From Candidatus Krumholzibacteriia bacterium (lineage in GTDB: Bacteria > Krumholzibacteriota > Krumholzibacteriia > LZORAL124-64-63), in NCBI GenBank assembly GCA_016744705.1, contig JADGDU010000002.1, forward strand, positions 124,001 through 188,000: 64,000 nt of DNA, in the 5' to 3' direction. A program made the translations under genes and the position numbers. Each line of letters begins with the position of its first letter. Position 1 is the stretch's first letter. The notes under the pieces were generated by a model, which saw only the letters and a program-made list of their open reading frames with translations, ran no database searches and was not told the DNA's origin. Positions 19,490 through 28,207 of this stretch are shown in pieces.

Positions 19490-19564
19490 GGACTTCCTCC
19501 TGTTCTGAATAAGTCGACAAGACTGGCGAAACATTGCGCCAGCCAGCAAAATTAATTGTGTCGC

Positions 19565-19846
19565 TTAGAGAACCGGAGGAGCGCGAGATGCTCTAAAGAG
19601 CCAGAAGTGGCTGGTTTGCAGATTGTGAGATTTAGGAAGTCTAAAACCCAGGCCAGGGACAGCCAGGCTTGAAAGCAGAGAGCAGAGAACCAGCACAGCC
19701 ACCACAGTGGCAGCCAGGCACCAAACACAAGTTTCTGTCACCCCATGATCGTGATCATGCACATGCCAGGCAGACCCCACCACGAGCATCAGCAAGCTGA
19801 ATGCTAAAAGATAGGGGAATACTTGGGCTGCAAATCTCCGGACCAA
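19565..19846 (-). CDS. Small membrane protein with HVHDHDH and CxxC motifs, first gene of the metal operon
   Basis: A 93-residue protein starting at a TTG (19846), supported by AAGGAG nine bases upstream. It has two hydrophobic segments (VFPYLLAFSLLMLVVGSAW and LAATVVAVLVLCSLLSSL) separated by HVHDHDHG and CVWC, a plausible metal-binding loop. The tail is hydrophilic. It lies 75 bases before the propeller lipoprotein and directly behind a promoter. Similar small His-rich membrane proteins sometimes accompany metal transporters. I propose metal sensing or handover only as inference. Short length and the TTG start lower confidence. Confidence 0.6.
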   Translation of the reverse strand: MVRRFAAQVFPYLLAFSLLMLVVGSAWHVHDHDHGVTETCVWCLAATVVAVLVLCSLLSSLAVPGLGFRLPKSHNLQTSHFWLFRASRAPPVL

Positions 19847-19878
19847 AACTGGTCACTCCTTGATTGAGGACTGCCACC

Positions 19879-19907
19879 ATGAAAGCTTCACAAGGGGAAT
19901 CTGTCAA
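19879..19907 (-). promoter_or_regulatory. Candidate sigma-70-type promoter of the metal-uptake operon
   Basis: On the - strand TTGACA (19907-19902), a 17-base spacer and TTTCAT (19884-19879) lie ~35 bases before the first gene. No clear Zur or MntR palindrome was recognised around it. Confidence 0.55.
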
Positions 19908-19927
19908 GTTGGGCAGCTTCCTGGACT

Positions 19928-20494
19928 CTAGGTTTCTTTCAAGTGGGGTTTGAGAATTTCATATATTTTGGGCCGTTTTTCCCGAATTTCTTCCACACTC
20001 AACCCCTCCAGAGAATGAGGAAATTTGATCCACTCTGTGGTTTCATGCACTACAAAATCGGGATTCCGGGATGTCAGATTTCGGCTGGGTTTATAATAAG
20101 GCACAGCAACCCGGATATCCTCGGGCGTGTTCAGCCGCAACCGGCGGTGCAATTCTTCCACAATGGCTTCAATGGATCGGCCCGTATCAAAAACATCATC
20201 CACAATGAGCAGGCGATCGGTGTAGGTCATATTTTTCACCAGGTAGTTCAAGCCGAAGGTCTTGATCTCTCTGGATTGGTTGTCGATGCCGCTGTAAGAA
20301 GAGGTCCGGATGGCAATATGGTCGGCATGGATGCCGTGAAAAGACAGAAACTCCTGGACCGCGATGCCGATGGGCGCACCACCTCGCCAGATGGCGATAA
20401 TGAATGTGGGCTTAAAACCGCTGGCATAAACCTGGTGGGCCAGTTGGAATGAATCCTCCAGCAGCCCCTGGGCGGTCAGGTACATCTTCTCCAT
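19928..20494 (-). CDS. Phosphoribosyltransferase family protein
   Basis: A 188-residue type I phosphoribosyltransferase fold. The PRPP-binding loop LLIVDDVFDTGRS is complete, and the upstream loop IIAIWRGGAPIG matches the Arg-Gly-Gly substrate loop of COG2236-type hypoxanthine/xanthine-guanine enzymes. There is no signal peptide, so it is cytoplasmic. It would join a base to PRPP in nucleotide salvage, but the exact base cannot be told. A clear paralog is encoded divergently 126 bases away with the same domain order and a similar C terminus (WIKFPHSLEGLSVEEIREKRP here, WLVFPYEISGLTPAEVQEHKP there). Confidence 0.85.
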   Translation of the reverse strand: MEKMYLTAQGLLEDSFQLAHQVYASGFKPTFIIAIWRGGAPIGIAVQEFLSFHGIHADHIAIRTSSYSGIDNQSREIKTFGLNYLVKNMTYTDRLLIVDDVFDTGRSIEAIVEELHRRLRLNTPEDIRVAVPYYKPSRNLTSRNPDFVVHETTEWIKFPHSLEGLSVEEIREKRPKIYEILKPHLKET

Positions 20495-20620
20495 GATTCT
20501 CCTTTAAAATATTTTCATCACTGATCTTTTTTATACAAGGAATGACGGAAAAAGGGTATCCTAAAATTCAGATGAACCCAAAAATTAACATTTCCCCTCC
20601 CCTTTTCCGGAAACAAGGTT

Positions 20621-21196
20621 ATGAAAAAGATTTTCCTGGATGAAGAAACGCTGATCCTGGATTCATTCCGGCTGGGCGCACAAATCTTTGAGAGTGGCTT
20701 TCGGCCCACCTTTATTGTGGGGCTATGGCGCGGAGGCAGCTCCGTGGGCATCTACGTTCAGGAGTGCCTGCAAACCCTGGGTGTGGAAACCAACCATATT
20801 TCTCTGCGCACTTCTTATCGCGGACAGCCCTACTACCATGAAATGGTGAATTCCCCAGAGGCTGAAATTAGAGTTCATGGCACCCAGTACCTGCTTGAAA
20901 GCCTCAATGCCGACGATTCACTGTTATTGGTGGATGATGTATTTAGTACGGGAAAAAACATCGAGGCCGTGATCAATCGCTTGAGCAAACATCTCAAAAG
21001 AAACATGCCCAAGCAGGTCCGAGTGGCCACTCTTTGGGCGCGCCCCTCTTTGCATGAAGGAGGCCTGAAGCCTGATTTCGTGCAACACCAAACCGAAGAC
21101 TGGCTGGTTTTCCCTTATGAAATCAGTGGTTTAACTCCCGCCGAAGTCCAGGAGCATAAACCCTTCCTTACTCCCCTTCTTTTGCCTGAATCCTGA
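20621..21196 (+). CDS. Phosphoribosyltransferase family protein, divergent paralog
   Basis: A 191-residue protein with the same motifs as its divergent neighbour: FIVGLWRGGSSVG and LLLVDDVFSTGKN, the second being the PRPP loop with Asp-Asp intact. AAGG precedes the ATG. The two proteins align along their whole length, so they arose by duplication and inversion or by duplication about the shared promoter region. Different loops after the WRGG motif (SYSGIDNQSREIKTFG against SYRGQPYYHEMVNSPEAE) suggest different substrates. Salvage of purine bases is the likeliest role. Confidence 0.85.
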   Translation: MKKIFLDEETLILDSFRLGAQIFESGFRPTFIVGLWRGGSSVGIYVQECLQTLGVETNHISLRTSYRGQPYYHEMVNSPEAEIRVHGTQYLLESLNADDSLLLVDDVFSTGKNIEAVINRLSKHLKRNMPKQVRVATLWARPSLHEGGLKPDFVQHQTEDWLVFPYEISGLTPAEVQEHKPFLTPLLLPES

Positions 21197-21260
21197 AGAG
21201 TCTCTTCAGGTTGATTCTGATTCGCCGTTCAAAACTACCCCGTCCGAAAGGGATCCAGCC

Positions 21261-23018
21261 ATGAACACTCATTACCGCCTTCTCGCCTTCTTTACCCTCG
21301 CTCTGTTATTCTCCACTTGTCCCGCCCTGGCCCAATGGTCCGACGATGCCTATACCAACCTTTCGGTGGGCTTCGGTGCTGGAGAACAGGTCGTTCCCCA
21401 TGCGGTGGTCATTGCCGATGGCGCCGATCTCGCTGGCAGCACCTATGTCGGCTGGTACAATAATGGCAGCGGAAATTACGATGTGGCCCTGCAATTACTC
21501 ACCGCCGATGGTGAGCCACTCTTCGCACCCGGCGGCATCATCGTCAGCGCCCAACCCCAAAACTCATGGGTCATGGACTGGGCTCTTGCTGCTGATGGTG
21601 ACGGCAACGCCTTGGTTTCCTTCGCTGATATTCGCGACGGCAACTCCAACATCCAGATTTACAAAATTTCCCCCAACGGTGATTTCCTTTGGGGCCCCGA
21701 TGGCATCAGCCTGACCACCGGTTCTGACTTCAAAGGGCCACCCACCGTTACAGCCACCGCCAACGGTGATGTGGTGGTTTGCTGGATGCAGGACGCATCC
21801 ACCACCGGCGTCCGCATGCAACGCCTGAGCAGCGACGGCACCGAAATGTTTGCTGCAGGCGGCCTTCTGGTCTCCGAAGCCAGTGACATGGCCCCGGCCG
21901 GCAACATCCTGATTCCCACCGCTGGCAACGATGTGATCCTGGCCTACACGCCAACCTATACCTTCATGAGCAACCGCCAAATCAAGGCCCAACGGTTCGA
22001 CAGCACCGGTGCCCCAGTCTGGCCCACTTCGGTGATGGTCATGGACGACGCCACCCTGCCCATGGGGCACTACTTCAAAATGACACCCTCCGGAGATGAT
22101 GGTGCCCTACTCGTTTGGGATGTTGCCACTGGAATGGAATTTGGTGCCCGAGCCCAACACCTCACCGCCGGCGGCATCGAATCCATGCCTCATAACGGTG
22201 CCAGCGTCAACGCCTCCGGAGGCTCAGGCCAGCTTGAGCCCAGCGGCGTTTACGACCCCGCCACCGGCGAAACCACCGTGGCCTTCATCCAGATGAATGG
22301 CAACCAGAACCAACGCGGCCTTTTTGTCCAACGGTTTGATGCCACTGGTAATCGTTTGTGGAACAGTGCGGGCAACGTGCTGCAACCCCAGGACACCACC
22401 ATGGAAGGCCAACCGCAGCTGGTCATCTGTGAGGCTGGGATCATGGGCGTATTCTTTGAGAATGACGAACCATACGGCGCCGATCGGGTGATGGCTTTCA
22501 TGCTCACGGACGATGGCCAACTCGGCTGGGATGGAGCCTCAATCGGCGCTTCGCTGTTGGCCAGCTCCAAAGGGGACCTCGTGGCTGCCGCAACCGGTTC
22601 GTCCATCCTGGGTTTCTGGAGTGACGACCGTGCCGACGCCAATGACATCCTCGGTCAGAATGTGAACTCCGATGGCACTCTGGGTGGCCAGATCGTTTCC
22701 ATTGAAGAGATTGAAGAGCCGGCTGAGCAAGAATTGCCTGGCACGTTCGCCATCTATGCCAACTATCCCAACCCTTTCAATCCTTCGACCACCATTTCCT
22801 TCGACCTGCCCCAGGCTTCTGCGGTGAGCCTGCGCATCTACGACATCCAAGGTCGTTTGGTTCGCGAACTGCTGAACGGTTCTCTGGCTGCCGCCCAACA
22901 CCATGTGCAGTGGGATGGCAAAGGCAACCACGGCCGCCGGCAACCCAGCGGTGTTTACTATTACCGCCTGGTCACCGACACCCAAACCGCCACAAGGACC
23001 ATGACTCTGGTGAAGTGA
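21261..23018 (+). CDS. Large secreted protein with FlgD-like C-terminal domain
   Basis: Signal peptide RLLAFFTLALLFSTCPALA, then ~470 residues of repeated beta-strand units with the rhythm (V/I)xxxxDGxxL(F/W)xPxGxxVS (LLTADGEPLFAPGGIIVS, KISPNGDFLWGPDGISL, RLSSDGTEMFAAGGLLVS, RFDATGNRLWNSAGNVL), consistent with a propeller. The last ~85 residues are the FlgD-like module: NYPNPFNPSTTISFDLP, VSLRIYDIQGRLVREL, QWDGKGNHG, SGVYYYRLVT, ending TMTLVK. Its high content of Asn, Gly and Thr and the absence of catalytic motifs fit a structural or adhesive surface protein. A strong terminator follows 20 bases downstream. Confidence 0.82.
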   Translation: MNTHYRLLAFFTLALLFSTCPALAQWSDDAYTNLSVGFGAGEQVVPHAVVIADGADLAGSTYVGWYNNGSGNYDVALQLLTADGEPLFAPGGIIVSAQPQNSWVMDWALAADGDGNALVSFADIRDGNSNIQIYKISPNGDFLWGPDGISLTTGSDFKGPPTVTATANGDVVVCWMQDASTTGVRMQRLSSDGTEMFAAGGLLVSEASDMAPAGNILIPTAGNDVILAYTPTYTFMSNRQIKAQRFDSTGAPVWPTSVMVMDDATLPMGHYFKMTPSGDDGALLVWDVATGMEFGARAQHLTAGGIESMPHNGASVNASGGSGQLEPSGVYDPATGETTVAFIQMNGNQNQRGLFVQRFDATGNRLWNSAGNVLQPQDTTMEGQPQLVICEAGIMGVFFENDEPYGADRVMAFMLTDDGQLGWDGASIGASLLASSKGDLVAAATGSSILGFWSDDRADANDILGQNVNSDGTLGGQIVSIEEIEEPAEQELPGTFAIYANYPNPFNPSTTISFDLPQASAVSLRIYDIQGRLVRELLNGSLAAAQHHVQWDGKGNHGRRQPSGVYYYRLVTDTQTATRTMTLVK

Positions 23019-23037
23019 TTCACCATTCAGAACGCAA

Positions 23038-23075
23038 GAAGGCCCGGACCTTGATGGTCCGGGCCTTCGCTTTTT
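23038..23075 (+). terminator. Intrinsic terminator after the secreted propeller gene
   Basis: GAAGGCCCGGACC pairs perfectly with GGTCCGGGCCTTC around TTGAT and is followed by GCTTTTT. It also lies just past the end of the convergent gene. Confidence 0.88.
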
Positions 23076-23087
23076 CGGTATCTGTTA

Positions 23088-25322
23088 CTAGCGCACTAAA
23101 GTGACGTTCCGAGTGGTCACTCTCTCTTCAGTGGCCAAACGCAGTTGATAAACTCCACTGGCCACAGAACGACCAGCTGAATCGGTGCCCGACCAGATCA
23201 CAGATCCGGATCCTGCCGGTTCCACACGGTTCAATAAAGTATGCACATGCCGGCCTCGAGCGTCGAAGATATCAATCTTCACTGAACCCTCACTGGCATG
23301 AGAATACGAGACTTCAAGACGAGGGTTAAACGGATTGGGAGCCGCAGTCAGTGTTTGCTTCCACAGTTCAGGAATCGCCGGATCAGTTTCCGGTTCGTCT
23401 TCGTTGGAAACCACAGCCGGGTCGTGGTAGATGTACACACCAGTTTCTCCGGCTGCCATGACCACCATGCCATACTGGGAATCAACCCCCATGCCACGAT
23501 CAGCCGAAGGGTAACTTCCGATCAGGAACGGCGCCGCAGGGTTGCTGACATCCATTTGCCGCAAGCCATAAAAATCATCGGACAGGTAAACATAGGAACT
23601 CACTTCGGAGCCCACCACGTCACGAGGTTGGCCACCCACAGATTCCGTAGCCAGGGAGACAAGGTTGTTGGGATTGGAAATGTCCACCACCCGCAAGCCG
23701 AGGGAGCCGTCGGCAACCCAGGCCAGGTTCCCCGCCAGGTCCAGGGCGTTGAGGAAACCCCAGAGCTGTTGGTCGAGCACAGTCATGGCAGCAGGATTGC
23801 TAATATCCACAGCGAGCATGCCACCACCAAAGGAGACGGTGTAGGCGACGTTCCCTGCGGGGATCACATCTGTGGCGTTAGCACCGTAAGGCAGGTCGCC
23901 CAACAGGGCCGGAGCCAGAGGGTCGGTAACATCCACGGTGCGCAAGCCACCAAAGCCATTGGCCAGCACACAGAGATTGCCATCCAGACCCAGGCCCATG
24001 GTACCATTGGTGGTATTGAATACGGAAAGAGGAGTTGGCCATGCCGGGTCTGTCACATCGGTCAGGGTCAGGCCAGCTCCGGAATTGTTGCTATTAACGG
24101 AGTAGAGTACGCCGTCGGCAATAGCCACATCCTGGCAGTTGGGATCAGTGTCAACCTTTTGCAGGAAAACGGGAGATTCAGGAATAGCCAAATCGTAGAT
24201 GCGAACTCCACCGGATAAATCGGCAACGTACAGATAATTGCCATCCAGATGCAGCTTCATGGAGAAGCCGGCATTTTTCAAAGTGACCACTGCGTTGAAG
24301 TTATTATCAAACACATGCAGCCCATTGTAACGTGAGGCCATCAGAGCCACACTACCATTGGAGGCGCAGCTGAATCCCTTGCCTTCGGCAGTAGCATTCA
24401 GGGCAATGATGTTGGCCGGGTTGTTGACCATCAGGCTAAACATTCCCGGCAGGCCCGCTAAAAGAACCACGTCATCGATTCCGGTGAAACTCATTTCGTA
24501 GCATGTGCCACCAGCGTTGTAAGATCCCATCAGAGCAGGGCTGGAAGGAAAGCTGACATCAAAAATTCGCAGGCCATCGCCGTCGCAGGCATAGGCCCGG
24601 CCATCGCGCTCTTGTACATAAGTGCAAAAGCCACTGGTTGCTCCGGTGGCCAAACTGACGGGGGCCATGGGGTCGGTCACATCATAGATGCCCATTCCGC
24701 TGGTTCCCATGGCCACATAGAGGATATTACCATCCACGTCTGTGCCGTTGGCCGAGCCAGGGGTGTCAAAAAGCGTGATATCAACCGGAGCAGAAGGGTC
24801 AGACAAATCGACCACCAAAACACCGGCCGATCCGCGACCGCAATAAGCCAGGTCGCCCTCCACAGCCACCGAAAGCAAATCGAATCCTGGCAATGAGCCC
24901 ACCTCTACGGGGTTAGCTGGGTCGGCAAAGTCGAGGATCACCAGACCCGCTGTTTTGCGCAAAGCCAAGTACACAGTATTGCCCATAACTTGTATGTCCG
25001 ATGGTTGGGCACCCATCAGGTAACGACTGACTTCCACCGGAGATTGGGGAACGCTCAAGTCTGTGGCGATGAGCCAGGCACCGTTCTGCCAAATTACAAC
25101 ATCGTTGGGCAGGGCCCGCACACTCTTGGAAGTGCCTTCAGCCAAGTGGGCCAAAAGTTCGAGATTGCCATCCCGCTGCTGGGGAGAGGCGGGAGCCTCG
25201 GCGAGGCGGTCGTTGATGAGTGCGGGGATGATTTCGCCGGTTTGGGCGTCGGTGTTGTTGGCCAGGGCCGGGACTGAGACGAGGGTGATGAGAGTCAAAA
25301 GGAGTAGCGAGCGCCAATACAT
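23088..25322 (-). CDS. Secreted LVIVD-repeat propeller protein with FlgD-like C-terminal domain
   Basis: The start at 25322 is preferred over an in-frame ATG 99 bases upstream because GGAGG lies just before it and it opens a signal peptide (MYWRSLLLLTLITLVSVPALA). Around ten LVIVD-type blades follow (LVILDFADPANPVEVG, VLVVDLSDPSAPVDIT, MGIYDVTDPMAPVSLA, LRTVDVTDPLAPALLG, LRVVDISNPNNLVSLA). The C terminus is the FlgD-like module: AAPNPFNPRLEVSY, VKIDIFDARGRHVHTL, IWSGTDSAG, SGVYQLRLAT, ending NVTLVR. Same architecture as the proteins at 1009 and 3252, so these are one expanded family in this genome. Confidence 0.85.
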   Translation of the reverse strand: MYWRSLLLLTLITLVSVPALANNTDAQTGEIIPALINDRLAEAPASPQQRDGNLELLAHLAEGTSKSVRALPNDVVIWQNGAWLIATDLSVPQSPVEVSRYLMGAQPSDIQVMGNTVYLALRKTAGLVILDFADPANPVEVGSLPGFDLLSVAVEGDLAYCGRGSAGVLVVDLSDPSAPVDITLFDTPGSANGTDVDGNILYVAMGTSGMGIYDVTDPMAPVSLATGATSGFCTYVQERDGRAYACDGDGLRIFDVSFPSSPALMGSYNAGGTCYEMSFTGIDDVVLLAGLPGMFSLMVNNPANIIALNATAEGKGFSCASNGSVALMASRYNGLHVFDNNFNAVVTLKNAGFSMKLHLDGNYLYVADLSGGVRIYDLAIPESPVFLQKVDTDPNCQDVAIADGVLYSVNSNNSGAGLTLTDVTDPAWPTPLSVFNTTNGTMGLGLDGNLCVLANGFGGLRTVDVTDPLAPALLGDLPYGANATDVIPAGNVAYTVSFGGGMLAVDISNPAAMTVLDQQLWGFLNALDLAGNLAWVADGSLGLRVVDISNPNNLVSLATESVGGQPRDVVGSEVSSYVYLSDDFYGLRQMDVSNPAAPFLIGSYPSADRGMGVDSQYGMVVMAAGETGVYIYHDPAVVSNEDEPETDPAIPELWKQTLTAAPNPFNPRLEVSYSHASEGSVKIDIFDARGRHVHTLLNRVEPAGSGSVIWSGTDSAGRSVASGVYQLRLATEERVTTRNVTLVR

Positions 25323-25371
25323 TGTGGACCTCCATGGACGATGAGGATTAATTGGGACTTTTTTCATACTA

Positions 25372-25386
25372 CCAGAATTATTCTGG
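25372..25386. promoter_or_regulatory. Perfect palindrome between divergent secreted-protein genes
   Basis: CCAGAATTATTCTGG is a 7-1-7 inverted repeat 50 bases upstream of the - strand start and 87 bases upstream of the + strand start. It could be an operator for one or both genes; no regulator is assigned. Confidence 0.4.
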
Positions 25387-25420
25387 AATGGGATAAAAAT
25401 CGGCTCGTCCAAGTCAGACA

Positions 25421-25429
25421 TGTTATAAT
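25421..25429 (+). promoter_or_regulatory. Extended -10 promoter candidate (TGT-TATAAT)
   Basis: A perfect TATAAT preceded by TGT lies 44 bases before the ATG at 25473. No good -35 is seen at the usual distance. Confidence 0.5.
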
Positions 25430-25472
25430 ATGGGCCAATAAGAACCCCCTTGCACTTCTGAGAGGATCATAG

Positions 25473-27995
25473 ATGACTTCGCCCAAACGATTACTGGTTT
25501 TGATAGGACTCACCGCCCTGTGCCTCTTCTATTTCCCCTGGCAAAGTCCTACTCCTACCTCGCCTGCAAAATACCCACTGCCCACCGAACACCGGCTGGA
25601 CAAAGGCTCAGAAGGCCGTAACAAAGCCGACCGCAAGCAATGGCTCGCCCAAATGCACCGCACCGCACCGGGTACCGACTGGCGTGCTTTGGAGCAATCC
25701 AACGGCAAACAGCAACAAGAATTGCGCATAGAAAACCTCGCTGCCAAAGGCCGCGATGACGCATCAGTGTGGACCGAAACCGGTAGCCGAAACCAGGCCG
25801 GCCGGATGCACGCCGTCGCCCTCTCTGCTGATGGGGACAGCCTTTATGGCGGCAGTTCCCGCGGTGGCGTGTGGAAGGGCTCCCTCACAGGCGAAAACTG
25901 GCGCCCCCTGTCCGACAATCTTTATGGTGGGGCTCACGGCCTGGCCGTCGCTGGCGGAACCGGCGGGACTCCCGAAATCATCACCGCCATCACCGACGGC
26001 GGATTGGTAAACTTTTCCTCCGATGGTGGCCAAAACTGGTATTTCCCCAGCGGCCTGCCATCCTCCATCAATGAAGCCAAACGTGTGGCCCATGACCCGT
26101 CCGACCCCAACCGAATTTACCTGATGCTGCGCCCGGCTTACACCATGGTCCTCTATGTCTCCATCGACGCTGGTCGCTCTTACAGCCAAATCCTTTCACT
26201 GAATACCGGAGCCGGAGATTTCTGGATTGACCGGGTCAATGGCGGCGACATTTATATCCTGCTGGGCAACCAATTGCGCGTCAGTCACAACCAGGGTACC
26301 GACTGGTCCATCGTGGGATCCATCGCCCAAAACTCCATTTCTCAGGTGGTGCTAACAGCCAGCGAAGCCGGTGCACCCTCCTTCTATGCAGCCGTAAAAA
26401 GTGGCTCCAACTGGACCTTACACAGCTCTATTAATGGTGGAACAGACTGGGAATATCGTTACGACATCAACGATTTCTGGGGCACTTTGTGCGCCTCCAT
26501 CACCCAAAGAAACCTGGTTCTTTTTGGCGGAGTGGAATTGTGGCGATCCACAGACGGTGGCCATAATTTTTCCATCATTAACCCTTGGTGGACTTACTAC
26601 GACGACCCGATCAACCAACTGCACGCCGATATGCCCGGTCTTGATTGCGTCATGATCGATGCTGCAGAATCGTTTTACATCGCCACCGATGGCGGACTGT
26701 ACCGCAGTGACGATGGCGTGGCCACGGTCACTAACATTTCCCTCACCGGTCTAGGTGTCAGCCAGTATTATGACACCCATACCAGCATCAACGATCCGGA
26801 CCTGATCATAGCCGGCGCCCAGGATCAAGGCTACCAGCGCAGCGACCGTTCCAATGGCAACCAGACCCGGGAATTTGAACAACTCATCAGTGGCGACTAC
26901 GGACACATCACCAGTGGGGACGGCAGCCACAATGTGGTTTTCTCCGTCTACCCCGGCTTTGTCCTGGTGCAGTCCGGAGAGTTGAATCCCACCCTGCCCG
27001 GTATGCTCGATTTTCCTGCTGGTGAATCCCACTCCTGGATCCCCTACACCTTGGCCAACCCAGACAACAACCGCGAGTTCTATCTCTGCGCCACCCACCT
27101 TTATAAAGGCCGGTGGAGTGGTGGCTCCAGCGTCACCTACACTCCTTCTGATCAAAATTTTGCTATTGGCGGCAGCAGCTATCTCACCGCGGTTTCCATC
27201 TCACCGGTCGATCATGACCAGCGCTTGGCCGTCACCAACATCGGCCGATTATGGTACTCCTTTGACGGCGGAGAGAACTGGTCAGATTCAGGCTATTCAG
27301 GCCCCTCCGCCCACTACTTCTATGGCACGGCCATCGTGCATTCCCACACCGACCCCCTGACAGCCTATGTGGGTGGGTCAGGCTACAATGGCCCCGGAGT
27401 ATATAAAACGGTGGATGGCGGCATCACCTGGTCTCGCATGGGATCCAATCTGCCACCCACCTTGGTTTATGATTTGGCCCTGGAAAGTGCCGACAACGAA
27501 GTACTCTACGCCGCCACCGAAGCCGGGCCCTATAAGTACCAGGATGCCCTCAATGGTTGGCAGTACATTGGCGGAACAGAAGCCCCCATCACCACCTACT
27601 GGAGTGTGGAAAGTGTACCAGCAGATGACTTGATGCGCTTTGGTACTTATGGCCGCGGCATCTGGGATTTTGATACTGCGCCGGCGGTGTCCCCTGTCCA
27701 CGAAAATGTCTCTCTGCCGGCTGCCTTCGCGTTGGAGAATTTCCCCAACCCATTCAACCCCAGCACCACCCTGCGGTTCAATCTCACACAAGAAGGTCCG
27801 GCCCAGGTAGATGTCTTTGACTTGGCTGGTCATCGCCTTGTTCGCCTGCATTCCGGAGACCTCTCTGCCGGCCTGCATGAGTTCCGTTGGAATGGACGTT
27901 CCGCTGATGGGAAGGGATGTTCCAGTGGAGTGTATTTGGCTACCGTTCGCGCTCTGGGCAGAACCGAAACCCTGCGTATGACTTTGGCCAAATGA
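25473..27995 (+). CDS. Secreted BNR/VPS10-like propeller protein with FlgD-like C-terminal domain
   Basis: The 840-residue protein starts behind AGAGGA with a signal-anchor-like N terminus (LLVLIGLTALCLFYFPW). The body has BNR/Asp-box and sortilin-like repeats of the form S-DGGxNW: FSSDGGQNWYFP, VSIDAGRSYSQI, VSHNQGTDWSIV, RSTDGGHNFSII, YSFDGGENWSDS, KTVDGGITWSRM. Asp-box propellers occur in sialidases and in non-enzymatic binding proteins; no sialidase Arg triad could be confirmed. The C terminus is the FlgD-like module: NFPNPFNPSTTLRF, VDVFDLAGHRLVRL, RWNGRSADG, SGVYLATVRA, ending RMTLAK. Followed by a strong terminator. Confidence 0.84.
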   Translation: MTSPKRLLVLIGLTALCLFYFPWQSPTPTSPAKYPLPTEHRLDKGSEGRNKADRKQWLAQMHRTAPGTDWRALEQSNGKQQQELRIENLAAKGRDDASVWTETGSRNQAGRMHAVALSADGDSLYGGSSRGGVWKGSLTGENWRPLSDNLYGGAHGLAVAGGTGGTPEIITAITDGGLVNFSSDGGQNWYFPSGLPSSINEAKRVAHDPSDPNRIYLMLRPAYTMVLYVSIDAGRSYSQILSLNTGAGDFWIDRVNGGDIYILLGNQLRVSHNQGTDWSIVGSIAQNSISQVVLTASEAGAPSFYAAVKSGSNWTLHSSINGGTDWEYRYDINDFWGTLCASITQRNLVLFGGVELWRSTDGGHNFSIINPWWTYYDDPINQLHADMPGLDCVMIDAAESFYIATDGGLYRSDDGVATVTNISLTGLGVSQYYDTHTSINDPDLIIAGAQDQGYQRSDRSNGNQTREFEQLISGDYGHITSGDGSHNVVFSVYPGFVLVQSGELNPTLPGMLDFPAGESHSWIPYTLANPDNNREFYLCATHLYKGRWSGGSSVTYTPSDQNFAIGGSSYLTAVSISPVDHDQRLAVTNIGRLWYSFDGGENWSDSGYSGPSAHYFYGTAIVHSHTDPLTAYVGGSGYNGPGVYKTVDGGITWSRMGSNLPPTLVYDLALESADNEVLYAATEAGPYKYQDALNGWQYIGGTEAPITTYWSVESVPADDLMRFGTYGRGIWDFDTAPAVSPVHENVSLPAAFALENFPNPFNPSTTLRFNLTQEGPAQVDVFDLAGHRLVRLHSGDLSAGLHEFRWNGRSADGKGCSSGVYLATVRALGRTETLRMTLAK

Positions 27996-28020
27996 TTTTT
28001 TGAAGAAGCTTCGTTTCATT

Positions 28021-28056
28021 AAAGAAGGTCCACAGAGGTGGACCTTCTTTGTTTTT
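28021..28056 (+). terminator. Intrinsic terminator after the BNR propeller gene
   Basis: AAAGAAGGTCCAC (28021-28033) pairs with GTGGACCTTCTTT (28038-28050) and is followed by GTTTTT. Confidence 0.9.
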
Positions 28057-28090
28057 CATAACGACTCTGGCCGTCATTGATACTAGCCAC

Positions 28091-28144
28091 CGGAACATTT
28101 ATTCCGTTCATTAATATACAGATGAATCAATCGGAATATGAATC
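28091..28144 (+). promoter_or_regulatory. Candidate enhancer-binding-protein sites upstream of the sigma-54 promoter
   Basis: The inverted repeat CGGAACATTTATTCCG (28091-28106) and two direct ATGAATC repeats (28122, 28138) lie ~50-100 bases before the -24 element, where activators of sigma-54 promoters usually bind. The regulator is not identified. Confidence 0.4.
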
Positions 28145-28188
28145 GGTCCCCGCCTCCTCACCTCTTGATTTTACATCACTTCCGATTC

Positions 28189-28204
28189 CGGCACACCGCT
28201 TGCG
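28189..28204 (+). promoter_or_regulatory. Sigma-54 (RpoN) promoter of the PrkA-YeaH-SpoVR operon
   Basis: GGCAC at 28190-28194, five bases, then TTGC at 28200-28203 keeps the invariant GG-N10-GC spacing of -24/-12 promoters. It lies ~97 bases before the first gene. The E. coli homologs yeaGH are known to be transcribed by sigma-54 with NtrC under nitrogen starvation, which supports the reading. Confidence 0.7.
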
Positions 28205-28207
28205 ACT

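Noticed and set aside
22741..23018. Reading the FlgD-like tails as proof of a type IX secretion system
   Set aside because: The tails resemble T9SS sorting domains only in general form; no Por genes are in the window, so the route is left open.
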